A stretch of DNA of 56,290 bases from Paenibacillus endophyticus (GTDB lineage: Bacteria; Bacillota; Bacilli; Paenibacillales; Paenibacillaceae), in the NCBI RefSeq assembly GCF_014192395.1, contig NZ_JACHXW010000010.1, positions 195,691 to 251,980 of the forward strand, in the 5' to 3' direction. This document shows, piece after piece, positions 35,327 through 45,600 of this stretch (position 1 is its first letter; every line of letters begins with the position of its first letter). The translations under genes were made by a program, and so were the position numbers. A model generated the notes under the pieces. It ran no database searches. It had not been told where the DNA came from and was given only the letters and a program-made list of their open reading frames with translations.

Positions 35327-36158
35327 GGCCTCCTTTCCGCTTCCAAAGAGACGACACGCTCACGCGCTCCTTCGCACGTCCGTTCGTCTTTGGCGTAAGC
35401 TCATCGAACAGCTTCGAAATAAGCGATTCCTCGTTAATATCCCTTACAATCATGCCGCCGAGCGAGAGCGATACTTGTCCCGTTTCCTCCGACACGGTGA
35501 CCGACACCGCATCCGTCACTTCGCTTACGCCGATTGCGGCACGGTGGCGGGTACCGAGCTCCTTGCTAATGAACGGGTTCTCCGATAGAGGCAGATAGCA
35601 GCCTGCGGCCATAATTTGATTCGCGCGTATAATAACCGCACCGTCATGGAGCGGCGTATTGGGCGTGAAAATATTAATAAGCAGCTCTGACGTAATCTTC
35701 GATTCCATCCGGATACCCGACTCGACAAGCTCACTCAGTCCAGTCGACCGCTCGAATACGATCAGTGCTCCGATCTTCCGTTCAGCCATAAAACGGACAG
35801 CCTTAATGACGCCGTCAATTTGTTCATTAACGACATCCTTGTCGAGCGAGTAACCACGTGAGAACAGCTTGCCCCGTCCGAGCTGCTCAAGGACACGCCT
35901 CAGTTCAGGCTGAAAGATAATAAGCACGCTCACGATACCGAAGGTGAACATCTGATTCATGAGCCACTTCAGCGTATACAAATTGAACCAAGTGCTCAGA
36001 GCCCACACCGCTACGAGTATGAATATGCCCTTCAACAGCTGAACCGCGCGCGTTCCCCGCACCAGCAAAATCATTTTATAAATAATGTAACTCACTATGC
36101 CTACATCGATGACGTCCTTAAACCAGTCATGCCACGTCAATTCCGAGAAATAACTCAT
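35316..36158 (-). CDS. cdaA: Diadenylate cyclase (c-di-AMP synthase)
   Basis: 280 residues, close to the usual 270-280. Three N-terminal transmembrane helices (about 15-85) precede the cytosolic DAC domain (about 110-235). The DAC motifs are present: DGAVII (Asp-Gly-Ala, about 172) and TRHRAAIG (Arg-His-Arg, about 203). The enzyme condenses two ATP into c-di-AMP, the essential messenger for potassium, osmotic and wall homeostasis. It is the first gene of the cdaA-cdaR-glmM unit. Confidence 0.97.
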   Translation of the reverse strand: MSYFSELTWHDWFKDVIDVGIVSYIIYKMILLVRGTRAVQLLKGIFILVAVWALSTWFNLYTLKWLMNQMFTFGIVSVLIIFQPELRRVLEQLGRGKLFSRGYSLDKDVVNEQIDGVIKAVRFMAERKIGALIVFERSTGLSELVESGIRMESKITSELLINIFTPNTPLHDGAVIIRANQIMAAGCYLPLSENPFISKELGTRHRAAIGVSEVTDAVSVTVSEETGQVSLSLGGMIVRDINEESLISKLFDELTPKTNGRAKERVSVSSLWKRKGGRDG

Positions 36159-36263
36159 ATGCCAACCCCCAACAGCCGATCCCCTTATTCTTGTCTAATA
36201 TCGGTTTTCAACTTTATTATTTTCTAGATATGGGATTGGAAATCCTTTTTTTCAAAAAAAATT

Positions 36264-36293
36264 AAAAAAATGCCCCCCTGCAAGAGGGAGGCA
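36264..36293 (-). terminator. Rho-independent terminator of sigW-rsiW
   Basis: TGCCTCCCTC-TTGC-AGGGGGGCA on the minus strand is followed by seven T. It lies 8 nt past the rsiW stop. Confidence 0.7.
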
Positions 36294-36300
36294 GCCTGCA

Positions 36301-36936
36301 TTAACGAGCGTTACCGCCAAAAGTTTGCGTCACCTTGTACCAGAACCAATCAAGAGCTTGATCGATCGTTCTGCTCTGCCCTGCGATATGGCCGGTCGAT
36401 GCAAGATTCAGGGAGCCGTCAATGACGGTCACATTGCCGTCTACCTCGCCTTTCACTTCAGCTGTTCCATTCTCGACGGTCAGGTTCCCCGTTAAATGGG
36501 CGCCCTCCGGCACGATGACTGTATTGCCTTCTATAATGACTTGCTGAAGATCCTCGCCTGCTACAATGAGCTTGTTGTCCTCTTCCCACATGGTAAAGAA
36601 GCTGCCCAGCATAACGAGTACAAATACAGCAGCAGCCGTAACGCCTGGGTACTTGTAAATAAACCGTACGACTCGGTTGCGCTGCTTCTGCTTCTTCGGC
36701 AACTGCTGCATAATTCGCTGCGTTAAATGCTCCGATGCCTTCTGGTCATAATCCGCGGCAGGCTTAAGCGCTTCTAAAGTCTGGAACGCTGCGGCGTCCG
36801 TCTTCTGGAGCTGTTCAAACCGACTGCGGCAAGCCGGACAGGAAAGCAGATGAGATTTTAACGTAACGATATCTTCACGCGGCAGCTCGCCGTCCAAATA
36901 GTCATGCATCCATACGATGGCGACGTTGCAATTCAT
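36301..36936 (-). CDS. rsiW: Anti-sigma-W factor
   Basis: 211 residues. The N-terminal zinc-binding anti-sigma domain (zf-HC2, about 1-45) has the H-x3-C-x2-C signature (KSHLLSCPACRSRF). One transmembrane helix lies at about 90-112 (VTAAAVFVLVMLGSFF). The extracellular C-terminal part (about 125-190) is a short bactofilin-like beta stack (LTGNLTVENGTAEVKGEVDG), followed by a LDWFWYKV tail as in Bacillus RsiW. It holds SigW inactive at the membrane until proteolysis under envelope stress. It sits downstream of sigW with a 205-nt gap that holds a possible ECF promoter. Confidence 0.93.
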   Translation of the reverse strand: MNCNVAIVWMHDYLDGELPREDIVTLKSHLLSCPACRSRFEQLQKTDAAAFQTLEALKPAADYDQKASEHLTQRIMQQLPKKQKQRNRVVRFIYKYPGVTAAAVFVLVMLGSFFTMWEEDNKLIVAGEDLQQVIIEGNTVIVPEGAHLTGNLTVENGTAEVKGEVDGNVTVIDGSLNLASTGHIAGQSRTIDQALDWFWYKVTQTFGGNAR

Positions 36937-36995
36937 AGCAGCCAGTCCTTTCTTTCCATTGCTCGCGCATTAAGTTCTTATCTCGCTATTTAGGA

Positions 36996-37022
36996 TACGT
37001 TGCGAGAGAGAGGGATGTTTCA
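36996..37022 (-). promoter_or_regulatory. Candidate ECF (SigW-type) promoter before rsiW
   Basis: TGAAAC (37022-37017) and CGTA (36999-36996) are separated by 17 nt, close to the SigW consensus TGAAAC-N16-CGTA. It lies 60 nt upstream of the rsiW start, in the sigW-rsiW gap. Confidence 0.5.
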
Positions 37023-37141
37023 CTTTTTTTCGAAAAGGGGCAAGTATTCCGTCCCGGGCATGAAATCCGTTCTTTTCTCTCCGAAAGAAGCCTATGCCCT
37101 CCGGGACATGGCTTCCTTCTATCATCAACCGCTCGCTCCGG

Positions 37142-37708
37142 CTATAATTTATGCTCCAGCTTCTTCCTAAGAAATTCCCTGCCTCGGTGGACCCTGGTCT
37201 TAATCGTCGTAACAGGCATGTCCAGCACGTCGCCAATCTCCTGCAAGGACAAATCCTGCATATAACGGAGCGTCATTACGCTTTTGTATTTCGGGGGCAA
37301 CGAAGCGATAGCCGCATGAATGATGCGCTGTGTGTCCGAGAGAAGCAGCTCCGACTCCGGCGTGCGGTTGTCGCTCGGTATCATCGAGTAGCCATCCAAG
37401 CCTTCATGATCGTTGGACTCCGCATCAAGCGAATACGTGGGCTTGCGCTTGCGCAGCCGGTCGATGCAAAGATTCGTCGCGATTCGGTAAATCCAGGTCG
37501 AGAATTTTAACGTATCGTCATACCGGTCTAAGTTTTTGTATACGCGAAGGAACGTGTCCTGAACGACATCCTCCGCTTCCTGCCGGCTGTTTAACATTCG
37601 ATATGCCATATGAAAGAGCTTATCTTGATAGAGGTCTACAAGCTCAGCAAATGCTTGCTGATCGCCTTTTAGCGCTAGCTTCGCCAGGCGTGCTTCCAAT
37701 ACATTCAC
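37142..37708 (-). CDS. sigW: ECF RNA polymerase sigma factor SigW
   Basis: 188 residues from GTG 37708, with GGAGG 7 nt upstream. A longer frame from 37762 has no ribosome site and lies in the leader. Region sigma-2 contains FAELVDLYQDKLFHMAYRML and DVVQDTFLRVYKNL (about 25-75). Region sigma-4 contains LPPKYKSVMTLRYMQDLSLQ and TTIKTRVHRGREFLRKKL (about 135-185). Close similarity to Bacillus SigW and the adjacent rsiW support the name. It directs genes for cell-envelope and antimicrobial stress resistance. Confidence 0.95.
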   Translation of the reverse strand: MNVLEARLAKLALKGDQQAFAELVDLYQDKLFHMAYRMLNSRQEAEDVVQDTFLRVYKNLDRYDDTLKFSTWIYRIATNLCIDRLRKRKPTYSLDAESNDHEGLDGYSMIPSDNRTPESELLLSDTQRIIHAAIASLPPKYKSVMTLRYMQDLSLQEIGDVLDMPVTTIKTRVHRGREFLRKKLEHKL

Positions 37709-37946
37709 CTTAACTCCTCCAAATCTTCCGTTCGTTCGGCCGCTCGCCAAGAACCTAAACAAACTGTATGTAACCGCTGAGGATAGCGTCTTGCCTGTTC
37801 AAGTAAGCTGCGGCCGATAAAGGAATTTCCAACCTTTGCCGCACTAGAAAAATCGTAATCCACCTGAACCGAAAAAGCAAGACAAATGAGAAAGAAGCTC
37901 ATGATTTCCTGTAGCGTCCTTTGTAAAATGAATCGTCATTCAGCCC

Positions 37947-37975
37947 ATTATATCGGTTTGGCACGAAGTCAGCAA
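37947..37975 (-). promoter_or_regulatory. Sigma-A-type promoter of sigW
   Basis: TTGCTG (37975-37970) and TATAAT (37952-37947) have 17-nt spacing. The start would give a 230-nt leader to sigW. Confidence 0.6.
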
Positions 37976-38041
37976 TCGACCTAAGGCTAGTTTCTCGTTT
38001 CTACCTCGGGCCAGTTGGCGAGCCCATTTATGAATCAAATA

Positions 38042-38073
38042 AAGGCCTGAGAGGCAGCCAGCTCTCAAGCCTT
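38042..38073 (-). terminator. Terminator of the HtrA-like gene
   Basis: The hairpin AAGGCTTGAGAG / CTCTCAGGCCTT has a short mismatch and is followed on the minus strand by TTTATTTG. It begins 16 nt past the stop at 38089. Confidence 0.65.
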
Positions 38074-38088
38074 CATATATCGATGCTT

Positions 38089-39252
38089 TTACAGTGTATT
38101 CGTCTTCAATTGCTCCAGCACCTTAGTGATCGTCGTCGTAGGGATAGCAAAGCCAATGCCCTGTGCCTCTGAGTTCACCGCCGTATTAATTCCGATAACT
38201 TCTCCCTGCTCATTGAGCAACGGCCCCCCGGAGTTCCCCGGATTAATGGAAGCGTCCGTTTGCAGCAAATGCTTGTACTCATGATCGCCTTGCTCGTCTG
38301 CTATCGTGATTGGGCGTTCTTTGGCGCTCAAGACACCCATCGTCAAGGTTTGATCGAAGCCATACGGATTGCCGATGGCAATCACCCAGTCGCCGATTTG
38401 TGTCGCATCGGAGCTTCCAAGCTTAAGGGATGGAAACGCCTTGCCATCCGGACTCTCTACCTTAAGCACCGCCAAATCCAGCTCGTAGCTGGAGCCGAGC
38501 ACTTTTGCCGTGAGCGGCTCGTCGTAGCCTTGAACGGTAACCTTCACCTCTGCCGCATCAGCGATTACATGCTCGTTTGTCAGTATATACCCATCCGATT
38601 CAAAGAAAAATCCTGTACCGGAACCCATCAGCTGGAGTTCTGCACTGTTTTGTTGCTGTTGCTGCTCCTCCTGTTCTTGCTGCTGGCCGTTTCTGCCGGA
38701 TTGCCCGCTTCCGAAAAATTGCCTAAAGCCTGGATCGTCGAACATGGATGTGGATTGCTCAGGCTGCGCATAGTTCTCGATCTTCACGACTGCCGGGCTG
38801 GCTGCCGCATAGACAGAGGCAATATCATCGCTGGTGCTTAATGATGCCGTGGACAAGCCTGCATCCTTCTGTGCAGATTGGCTGACTATGCTAGTACCGT
38901 TATTATTTAAAGCTTGCACATTGCCGCTGAACAAATTGTTTTTGTCCGCCATGTAGGAGAATCCTCCAATAACGAGCGCACCGATCAGAAACGATGCCAC
39001 CAGCGTTTTAACCGATTGGCCGCCTTTTCGCTTCGGCTCCTTCCTATTCTCCCGATTTCCACTAAGCGGCTGCCTTGCATCCTTCTGCATATTCAGCTCT
39101 CTCTCATAAGAAGCTCTAAGCTCGCTGGTCGTTTTCGAAGATTCATAGATATAAGTAGTGGGAGGAGTCTCGCTTGCGTTGTTCGATGTATGTGTTTCGG
39201 AATAAGTAGGGTTCGTCGAATCATGATCATTGCGTTTGTTTTCCTCGTTCAT
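38089..39252 (-). CDS. Membrane-anchored HtrA/DegP-type serine protease without a PDZ domain
   Basis: 387 residues from ATG 39252, with AAGGAAGG 9 nt upstream; the frame extends to 39348 without a better site. A charged cytosolic N-terminus (about 1-95) is followed by one transmembrane helix (about 100-120, VKTLVASFLIGALVIGGFSY), a Gln-rich linker (QQQEQEEQQQQQ near 195) and a trypsin-like S1C domain. The catalytic triad is visible: His in TNEHVIA, Asp in SYELDLAVLKV and Ser in GNSGGPLL. The protein ends right after the protease domain (FAIPTTTITKVLEQL), so the PDZ domain of Bacillus HtrA is absent. It is expected to degrade misfolded secreted proteins outside the membrane. It lies upstream of the sigW unit on the same strand, with a terminator between. 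Confidence 0.92.
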   Translation of the reverse strand: MNEENKRNDHDSTNPTYSETHTSNNASETPPTTYIYESSKTTSELRASYERELNMQKDARQPLSGNRENRKEPKRKGGQSVKTLVASFLIGALVIGGFSYMADKNNLFSGNVQALNNNGTSIVSQSAQKDAGLSTASLSTSDDIASVYAAASPAVVKIENYAQPEQSTSMFDDPGFRQFFGSGQSGRNGQQQEQEEQQQQQNSAELQLMGSGTGFFFESDGYILTNEHVIADAAEVKVTVQGYDEPLTAKVLGSSYELDLAVLKVESPDGKAFPSLKLGSSDATQIGDWVIAIGNPYGFDQTLTMGVLSAKERPITIADEQGDHEYKHLLQTDASINPGNSGGPLLNEQGEVIGINTAVNSEAQGIGFAIPTTTITKVLEQLKTNTL

Positions 39253-39426
39253 GTCTATCATCCTTCCTTCATGTAGGTGTCTGCTTCCTATGTTTCTATC
39301 ATGCAGGATGTACCTTAAACGAAACTTAAGGGGATTATAAATGAGCATAAGAAAAAAAACGCCCTGTTTTCAGCTTCCTTTAATGTTCACAATAGCGGCT
39401 GCCGGCAGCCTAAGCCGCATGCAAAA

Positions 39427-39460
39427 AAAGCCAGCCACGGCTTGCGCCGTGACCAGCTTT
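39427..39460 (-). terminator. Terminator of ppc
   Basis: An imperfect hairpin (AAAGCTGGTCACGG with CCGTGGCTGGCTTT) is followed by T-rich sequence on the minus strand, 20 nt after the ppc stop. Confidence 0.6.
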
Positions 39461-39479
39461 CTGTATTTGAATATATGCT

Positions 39480-42284
39480 TTAGCCCGTATTCCGAAGGCC
39501 AGCCGCAATGCCGTTAATCGTAAGAAGCACCTCGCGGAGCAGCTGCGGATCATCCTCTTCATTGTCGCGAAGCGCGCGCAGCTCGGTTAGAAGCTGCACT
39601 TGCATGTAGCTAAGCGGATCAACGTAAGGGTTGCGCAAGCGGATCGATTCTTGAATGACAGGTACGTTATCTAGAATTTCCGTTTGGCCAGTGATGCTAA
39701 GAATAAGCTCGGAAGTCAGCTTATATTCCTGCTCGATTTGCTCGAAAATGCGATCGCGAATCGTTTTGTCCTTGATCATATCCGCATATTCCTTCGCAAT
39801 GACCAAATCCGCTTTCGCTAGCGCCATTTGGAGATTGTCGATTAGTGAACGGAAGAACGGGAACTTCTCGTACATCGTACGAAGCGTATTCAGCTTAGAC
39901 TCATCCTCGCCGGCATACTGTTTGAGCGCCGTGCCTGCAGCATACCAAGCTGGCAGCAAATAACGGCTTTGCGTCCAAGCGAACACCCATGGGATGGCGC
40001 GCAGATCCTCAAAGCGATCGCTGTTTTTGCGTTTGGATGGGCGTGAACCGATATTCAGCTCGCCAACCTCAGGCAGCGGTGTCGATTCCTTGAAGTAGGT
40101 CAAGAAATCCGGATCGCGGAAAATCAGATCCTGGTACTTCTCAAGCGCCGTCTCGGAGATCGACCGCGCAATCTCATCCCACTCTGCTTCTGCTTGCGGC
40201 GCTTGCTCTGGGTATTTCGCCAGGCGAGCAGCCGTAATCAATGCCCAAGTCGCTTGCTCTAGACTGCGGTAAGCAATGCCTTGCATCGAATAACGGGACG
40301 AGAGGACCTCGCCTTGCTCCGTGATCTTGATGCCTCCGCCAATCGTATGAGGCGGCTGTGCAAGAATGCTTCGGTTAAGCGGCATTCCACCGCGGCCAAG
40401 CGCACCGCCGCGGCCGTGGAAGAACTTCAGCTTCACGTCGTACTCTTTTCCTGCTGCCGTAATTTCCTTCAACGCTACGCGCAGCTCCCAGTTCGCTGTA
40501 ACTACGCCGCCGTCTTTGTTGCTGTCTGAATAGCCTAGCATAATTTCATGCAGGTTGCCGCGGGCAGCAACTGCTTGACGGTACACGGGAAGCTCGAACA
40601 GCTCCTTCATGATAGCCGGTGCCGCATGCAGATCGTCGATCGTCTCGAACAATGGAACCGATTGAAGCGTGCAGCGGATAGAGCCGTCCGCTTCTTTGCG
40701 GAACAAGCCGACTTCCTTCGCAAAAACCATAACCTCAAGCATATCGCTCGCCGCCTGCGTCATGCTGATCAGGTAGCTAGAGATACAGTTAACGCCAAAT
40801 TCTTGCTGCGCGCGATAAATCGTATGGTAAACGTTCAAGCATTCACGTGTCGACTCCGAATAATCCAAATGACCCGACGTTAACGGGCGTGGATCGTTCA
40901 ATAAACGGTGTAGCAGATCCGTTTTCTCTTCTTCGGAAAGTGAAGCATAGTCTGCAACGATGTTCATCTTCGCCAAAATCTCGGACATCGCGTTCTCATG
41001 CTCTTGGCTATGCTGACGAACATCAAGCGCCATGAGGTGGAAACCAAACAGCTCTACTTGACGAATCAGCTTAGCTAGCGCCGTATCTGCTACGTAGTCC
41101 GCAAAGTGATGACGGAGGCTTCGGTCGATGATAAGAAGATCCGCACGAAGCTCATCCGGATGGTTATAGCGCATCAGCGAACCTTTAAGGGACTCATCAC
41201 GCGTGTTAGCAAGCTTCTCTAGCATGAAGCCGAGCTTAATCCGGTAAGGCTCCTTCGTGTTTCTCCACAGATCCACACATTTCAGTTCTACATGCTCGCG
41301 GTCCGAACGAATCGATTCCACAAGCTCCTCAGAAATTTCAACCAGATTCGTGCTGAAGCTGAGCAGATCCATTAGCTCATTAAGCTTTTCTTCATACTTG
41401 CGAATAGCCAGCTGGCGGTGAAGCGACAATGTTTCCCAAGTCACCTTCGCCGTTACGGACGGATTGCCGTCGCGATCTCCGCCGATCCATGAGCCAAAAC
41501 GCAGGTAATCAGGCACATGCCAGTTCTCATTCGGATAATATTTGCTCAGGCAGCGCTCAAGCTCCTCATAGACGTTCGGCAGCACCTCGAACAATGTTTC
41601 GTCGAAGTAGTACAGCCCGTTGCGAACCTCGTCGATAACAGTTGGCTTGCGGTCACGAAGCTCATCGGTTTGCCATAGAATGAGAACCTCATTCATGAGC
41701 TTCTCGCGCAGCTTCTCGCGTTCGCGATAGGTGAGGGTTGGATTATCCAGCTCCATTACGTCAATCGCAATCCGTTTATGAATATCCAATACCGCACGGC
41801 GTGTCGCCTCGGTTGGATGCGCAGTCATAACAAGCTCTAGTGAGATGTTGCATAGAATATCTTGCACGTCTTCGATTGCGATGCCGCGCTCCTTCAGATC
41901 CTGAACGGCGCTCTCAATGGAGCCGCGTTGTACCGCTTCGCCAGACGAAACCTCATAATCCCGTTTCCGTCTAATCCGGTGGTTTTGCTCAGCAATATTG
42001 ACGAGTTGAAAATAAATAGCAAACGCCCTAATCACTTGGTGACGTATTTCCGGGCTAAGGGAAGATACGTTTTCTTTGAATTGATCAAATATTTCCGGTA
42101 CGAATTCAGCGCGAAGCGCTTTGCTTTGTTCACGAATCCGTTCTACGATATCTAGCAGCTCCCGGCCGCCTTGATGAACGAGAACTTCTCCAAGAATGTT
42201 ACCTAGAAACCGGACATCGCGTCGCAGCAAATTGTTGGCCTGCTGCCGATTTGTCGTCAAAGTAGATGCAGATTGATCCGACAT
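39480..42284 (-). CDS. ppc: Phosphoenolpyruvate carboxylase
   Basis: 934 residues, typical for bacterial PEPC. It carboxylates phosphoenolpyruvate to oxaloacetate to refill the TCA cycle. Active-site signatures are present: TAHPTEATRR (catalytic His, about 155), GSWIGGDRDGNP (about 265), LGYSDSNKDGG (about 580) and FHGRGGALGRGG (about 615). The C-terminus RNTG matches the conserved RNTG end. The start at ATG 42284 has AGGAGG upstream. It appears monocistronic. Confidence 0.98.
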   Translation of the reverse strand: MSDQSASTLTTNRQQANNLLRRDVRFLGNILGEVLVHQGGRELLDIVERIREQSKALRAEFVPEIFDQFKENVSSLSPEIRHQVIRAFAIYFQLVNIAEQNHRIRRKRDYEVSSGEAVQRGSIESAVQDLKERGIAIEDVQDILCNISLELVMTAHPTEATRRAVLDIHKRIAIDVMELDNPTLTYREREKLREKLMNEVLILWQTDELRDRKPTVIDEVRNGLYYFDETLFEVLPNVYEELERCLSKYYPNENWHVPDYLRFGSWIGGDRDGNPSVTAKVTWETLSLHRQLAIRKYEEKLNELMDLLSFSTNLVEISEELVESIRSDREHVELKCVDLWRNTKEPYRIKLGFMLEKLANTRDESLKGSLMRYNHPDELRADLLIIDRSLRHHFADYVADTALAKLIRQVELFGFHLMALDVRQHSQEHENAMSEILAKMNIVADYASLSEEEKTDLLHRLLNDPRPLTSGHLDYSESTRECLNVYHTIYRAQQEFGVNCISSYLISMTQAASDMLEVMVFAKEVGLFRKEADGSIRCTLQSVPLFETIDDLHAAPAIMKELFELPVYRQAVAARGNLHEIMLGYSDSNKDGGVVTANWELRVALKEITAAGKEYDVKLKFFHGRGGALGRGGMPLNRSILAQPPHTIGGGIKITEQGEVLSSRYSMQGIAYRSLEQATWALITAARLAKYPEQAPQAEAEWDEIARSISETALEKYQDLIFRDPDFLTYFKESTPLPEVGELNIGSRPSKRKNSDRFEDLRAIPWVFAWTQSRYLLPAWYAAGTALKQYAGEDESKLNTLRTMYEKFPFFRSLIDNLQMALAKADLVIAKEYADMIKDKTIRDRIFEQIEQEYKLTSELILSITGQTEILDNVPVIQESIRLRNPYVDPLSYMQVQLLTELRALRDNEEDDPQLLREVLLTINGIAAGLRNTG

Positions 42285-42623
42285 ACTGTTCCTCCTAAAT
42301 TTTTGCGAAGCGAAATCGCTCCGTAAGCATTTACTTGTATTGCGAAGCTGAAATCACTTCATAAGCTTGCATGTACAACATGAACGTTTTTTTGACTTCT
42401 ACCATCATACTACAAAAACCTACAGGGTTGAAGCCCTCGGCCCAATCCGCCCAAAATCATCGCAGCCGCATAGCCACGGGCAGTTTGCTCTTTTTTCTAA
42501 ACCACTCAGCCAACAATTAACATCACAAACGTAAACGGCTGAAGCCGTCCTCTGGCGGCTAAGCTTACGTTTCGCGTAGAAATATAGAGAAAGTTGGCGA
42601 AATGATATACTTTCCTATATTTT
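42285..42623. other. ppc leader region with a palindromic intergenic element
   Basis: There is no open frame of note. At 42527-42572, AAACGTAA and TTACGTTT form an 8-bp outer stem enclosing ACGGCT-GA-AGCCGT and a second AGCCG/CGGCT pair. It is a cruciform-like intergenic element that may be repeated elsewhere in the genome. Confidence 0.45.
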
Positions 42624-42661
42624 AAAAAACCGCGCCATCTTTCCATGAAAGACGACGCGGT
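42624..42661 (-). terminator. Terminator of the lamin-tail/SLH gene
   Basis: The hairpin ACCGCG...TCTTTC-CAT-GAAAGA...CGCGGT is followed by TTTTTT on the minus strand, 17 nt past the stop at 42678. Confidence 0.75.
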
Positions 42662-42677
42662 CTAGCTTGTTGCTGCT

Positions 42678-45600
42678 TTATGCCATTAATTGAATCCATA
42701 TTGCGAGCATTTTCGCTGTTTCCTCACGGGTAGCGGCATCCTTCGGCGCGAATTGGCTAGCCCCGCTTCCCGCTGCCGTTTTACCGTTAATGATGCCTGC
42801 TGCCTGTGCAGCTGCCGCAGCTTCCTTCGCGAATCCGCTTATCGAGGATTCATCTGAAAAGGCTTGTGCATTTGTATGGTTCGGCAATGCAAAGCCCATT
42901 AGCTCGCTGAACCTCACGATCATCGTTACCAATTGCTCGCGGCTAATATTGGCCTTCGGTTCAAACTTCCCGTCGCCCGTTCCTCCGGCAATGCCATTCT
43001 CGGAAGCCCATGCAACTGCACCCGCATAATAATCGGCAGCCTTCACATCCGTGAAGCTTGAAGCTTTTTCTGCATCTAGGTCAGCTCCGGCAATGCGAGC
43101 AAGAATGAGCGCGAAATCCGCTCTTGTCATATTTGCTTTCGGTGCGAACTTATCGCCGCCCATGCCTCCGATGATGCCTCTAGAGGATAGATATACGATA
43201 GAATCCTTGGCGAAGCTTGTCGCCGTATCGCCAAAGCTTACTTGATTATAACCAACTGCGTACGTAGAGAAATGGTCGACTGTGAAATGCAGCTGGCCCG
43301 TCAGCGCATCATATACGCTGTTAGGCACAACGACGGGCTGCCCATCACTGCCTACATAGTAGATGACAATCGCATGGCTGTCTTCGTTCGCTTGCAATGT
43401 GTAAGGAATGCTTAGCCGCGCTTTGCCACCAAGCAGATCGGTTACAGCCGAGCTGCCCGCCGTCACATCGAATTCAAAGGCCGGGTGGCTGCCAATAACT
43501 TGCTTGGCTGACTCGCTTAGCTTTTCTTTATCGGCTTGCTTCACAACGATTGAAACCTGCTCTTTCCCTGCAGCTGCGGTAAGTGTGCCGATCGCCTTGG
43601 CATCGAAGGAAACAATGCCGAGCTCTGTATTCAGACTAAGCGTCTTCAGCCCGCTCGATGCAAGCTGGGCAATCGCTTCTTTCTCGAACTGGATCGATGC
43701 GGACACAGCAGACTTATTGGATGTCGCCTTAAATTCAATCGCACCCGACTTGCCGCCTGCTGCTTTATTAAGAGCGTCCAGCGCCGATGCTACTTGGCTC
43801 GTCTTAATGATTGCTGTCGACTTGCCGCTGCTGTCTGTCGTTGCCTCAATATTCGTTACCGCCTTCACCGTATCTCCGTTCACGATGGTCGTGTCCGAAT
43901 TGCCTGGAGCAGGCGTTGACGCTGGCAACGTAGGTGCAGGATTTACAGTACCTTCGCTTACCGTTACATTCGTCTCGGCTAAACCATAACCATCTGCGCT
44001 TGTCGCAGCAATCACTGCAGTACCCGGCGCAACTGCCGTCACGCTGCCATTAGCATCTACTTTCGCTACCGCTGGGTTCGAAGACGACCACACGGAAGTT
44101 TCCGGGCTGCCACCTGCCGGCTCCACGATCGCGTTCAGCTTCACAGCCGCATCTCCTACTTTAATGGCCAATGCGGCACGGTCTACGGTTACTTTTGAAA
44201 CATTCAACTGATACACGCCGACCTTGCCCCCAACCTCATAGGCAACTAATAGAAGCGGCTGTCCCGTGGGGCTTATGCTGGCCGGAATAAATTCCAGACC
44301 CTCAGGACCTGTGTCCGTATTGAAATTGTCCTTGCCTTCGCTATCCTTAAACACACGGGAATTCGTATAATTGACGAACTTCGCGTTCGCCGGATCTGTT
44401 ACGTCGTAAGTCATGAAGCCGCCGATGCGCTCAAGACCTACGAAGGCAAGCACCTTGCTGCCTACTTTTCCGGTCTTGATGTCCTCTGGCTCCGGCCCCT
44501 TCTTCCCGCTACGGTCATCGAGGGCAGTCTTGCTATTGCTCGTATTGAAATATTCAGGCAGACGTTTTGCCGTTATCGCCTCGAAATCGCTGCCGCTGTC
44601 GAAGACCTGGTCCATCGAATCCGCGTTCCAGATGGAGAAGGAGCGTCCGCCATACATGTAGATGCTGTCATTGCCCATATCGCTTGCCACTTCAATTCCG
44701 TCATACGCGGTTTTGCCATTAAGGAAAATAGCCGCCGCAGAGTTAGGATCAAGACTGCCCTTCAAAGCGCCGATCGTGCTGCCGTTCGTACGATTCGGCC
44801 ATTCCGTTACATCTCCCTCGTTAGCCGTAAACAGGTAAGTCTGTCCGTCAATCGTGTGCGATGCCATGCCATCCGGCATATACATGCCTTTGAAAGGGAC
44901 ATTTTCGAGCTTAATCGCGCTGTCTTTGACCAGATCCAGCGCATTGCGCGCTTCATTGTAATCCTTCAAGCCTAGCGCCTTCACGGCTTTCACTTTATTC
45001 GTTGCAATGTCGATCAACGCTATCGCATTATTTTCCTGCAGCGATACATACGCTGTCTTGTTATCCTCCGACAGCGTAATATACTCCGGCTCCAAATCAT
45101 AAAGCGCGTCCGCTTTCGTTCCGCTTGACTTAATCTTGCCGTCGGCAGGATCCGCTTGTCCGCGAATATGAACGCCATCCTCAATTACCGATGCATCATC
45201 AAAATAAACCGGCGTTGACACGCCCGATTCCGTGTTGACGATCGTCACGCTGCCCTTCGGATCTGTTGTGCCCAGACGCGGCTCGGCCTCGTCGGCGCTA
45301 AGGATATATTTGCCATCCGGTGTCGATTTAATCATATCGGGCTGTACGCCTGTTTTATAAGTCGTTACCAAGTTTCCGTCATAGTCGAGGACTAATATTT
45401 TACCCGCTTTAAGAGAATCCGCCTCCTGCACGGTTACCGACACATGCTTCGTCACGGTGTTAATGTCTACGCTCGTCAAATCGCCATACAAGAAGCCGTC
45501 GGTTTCCGCTAGCTCCTTAACCGCTATCGTCTTTTCCTTGATGAGTGTCCCGCTTCCGTTACCAAGGCCTACAATATCCAAGCTCGGAGGATCGCCAGAG

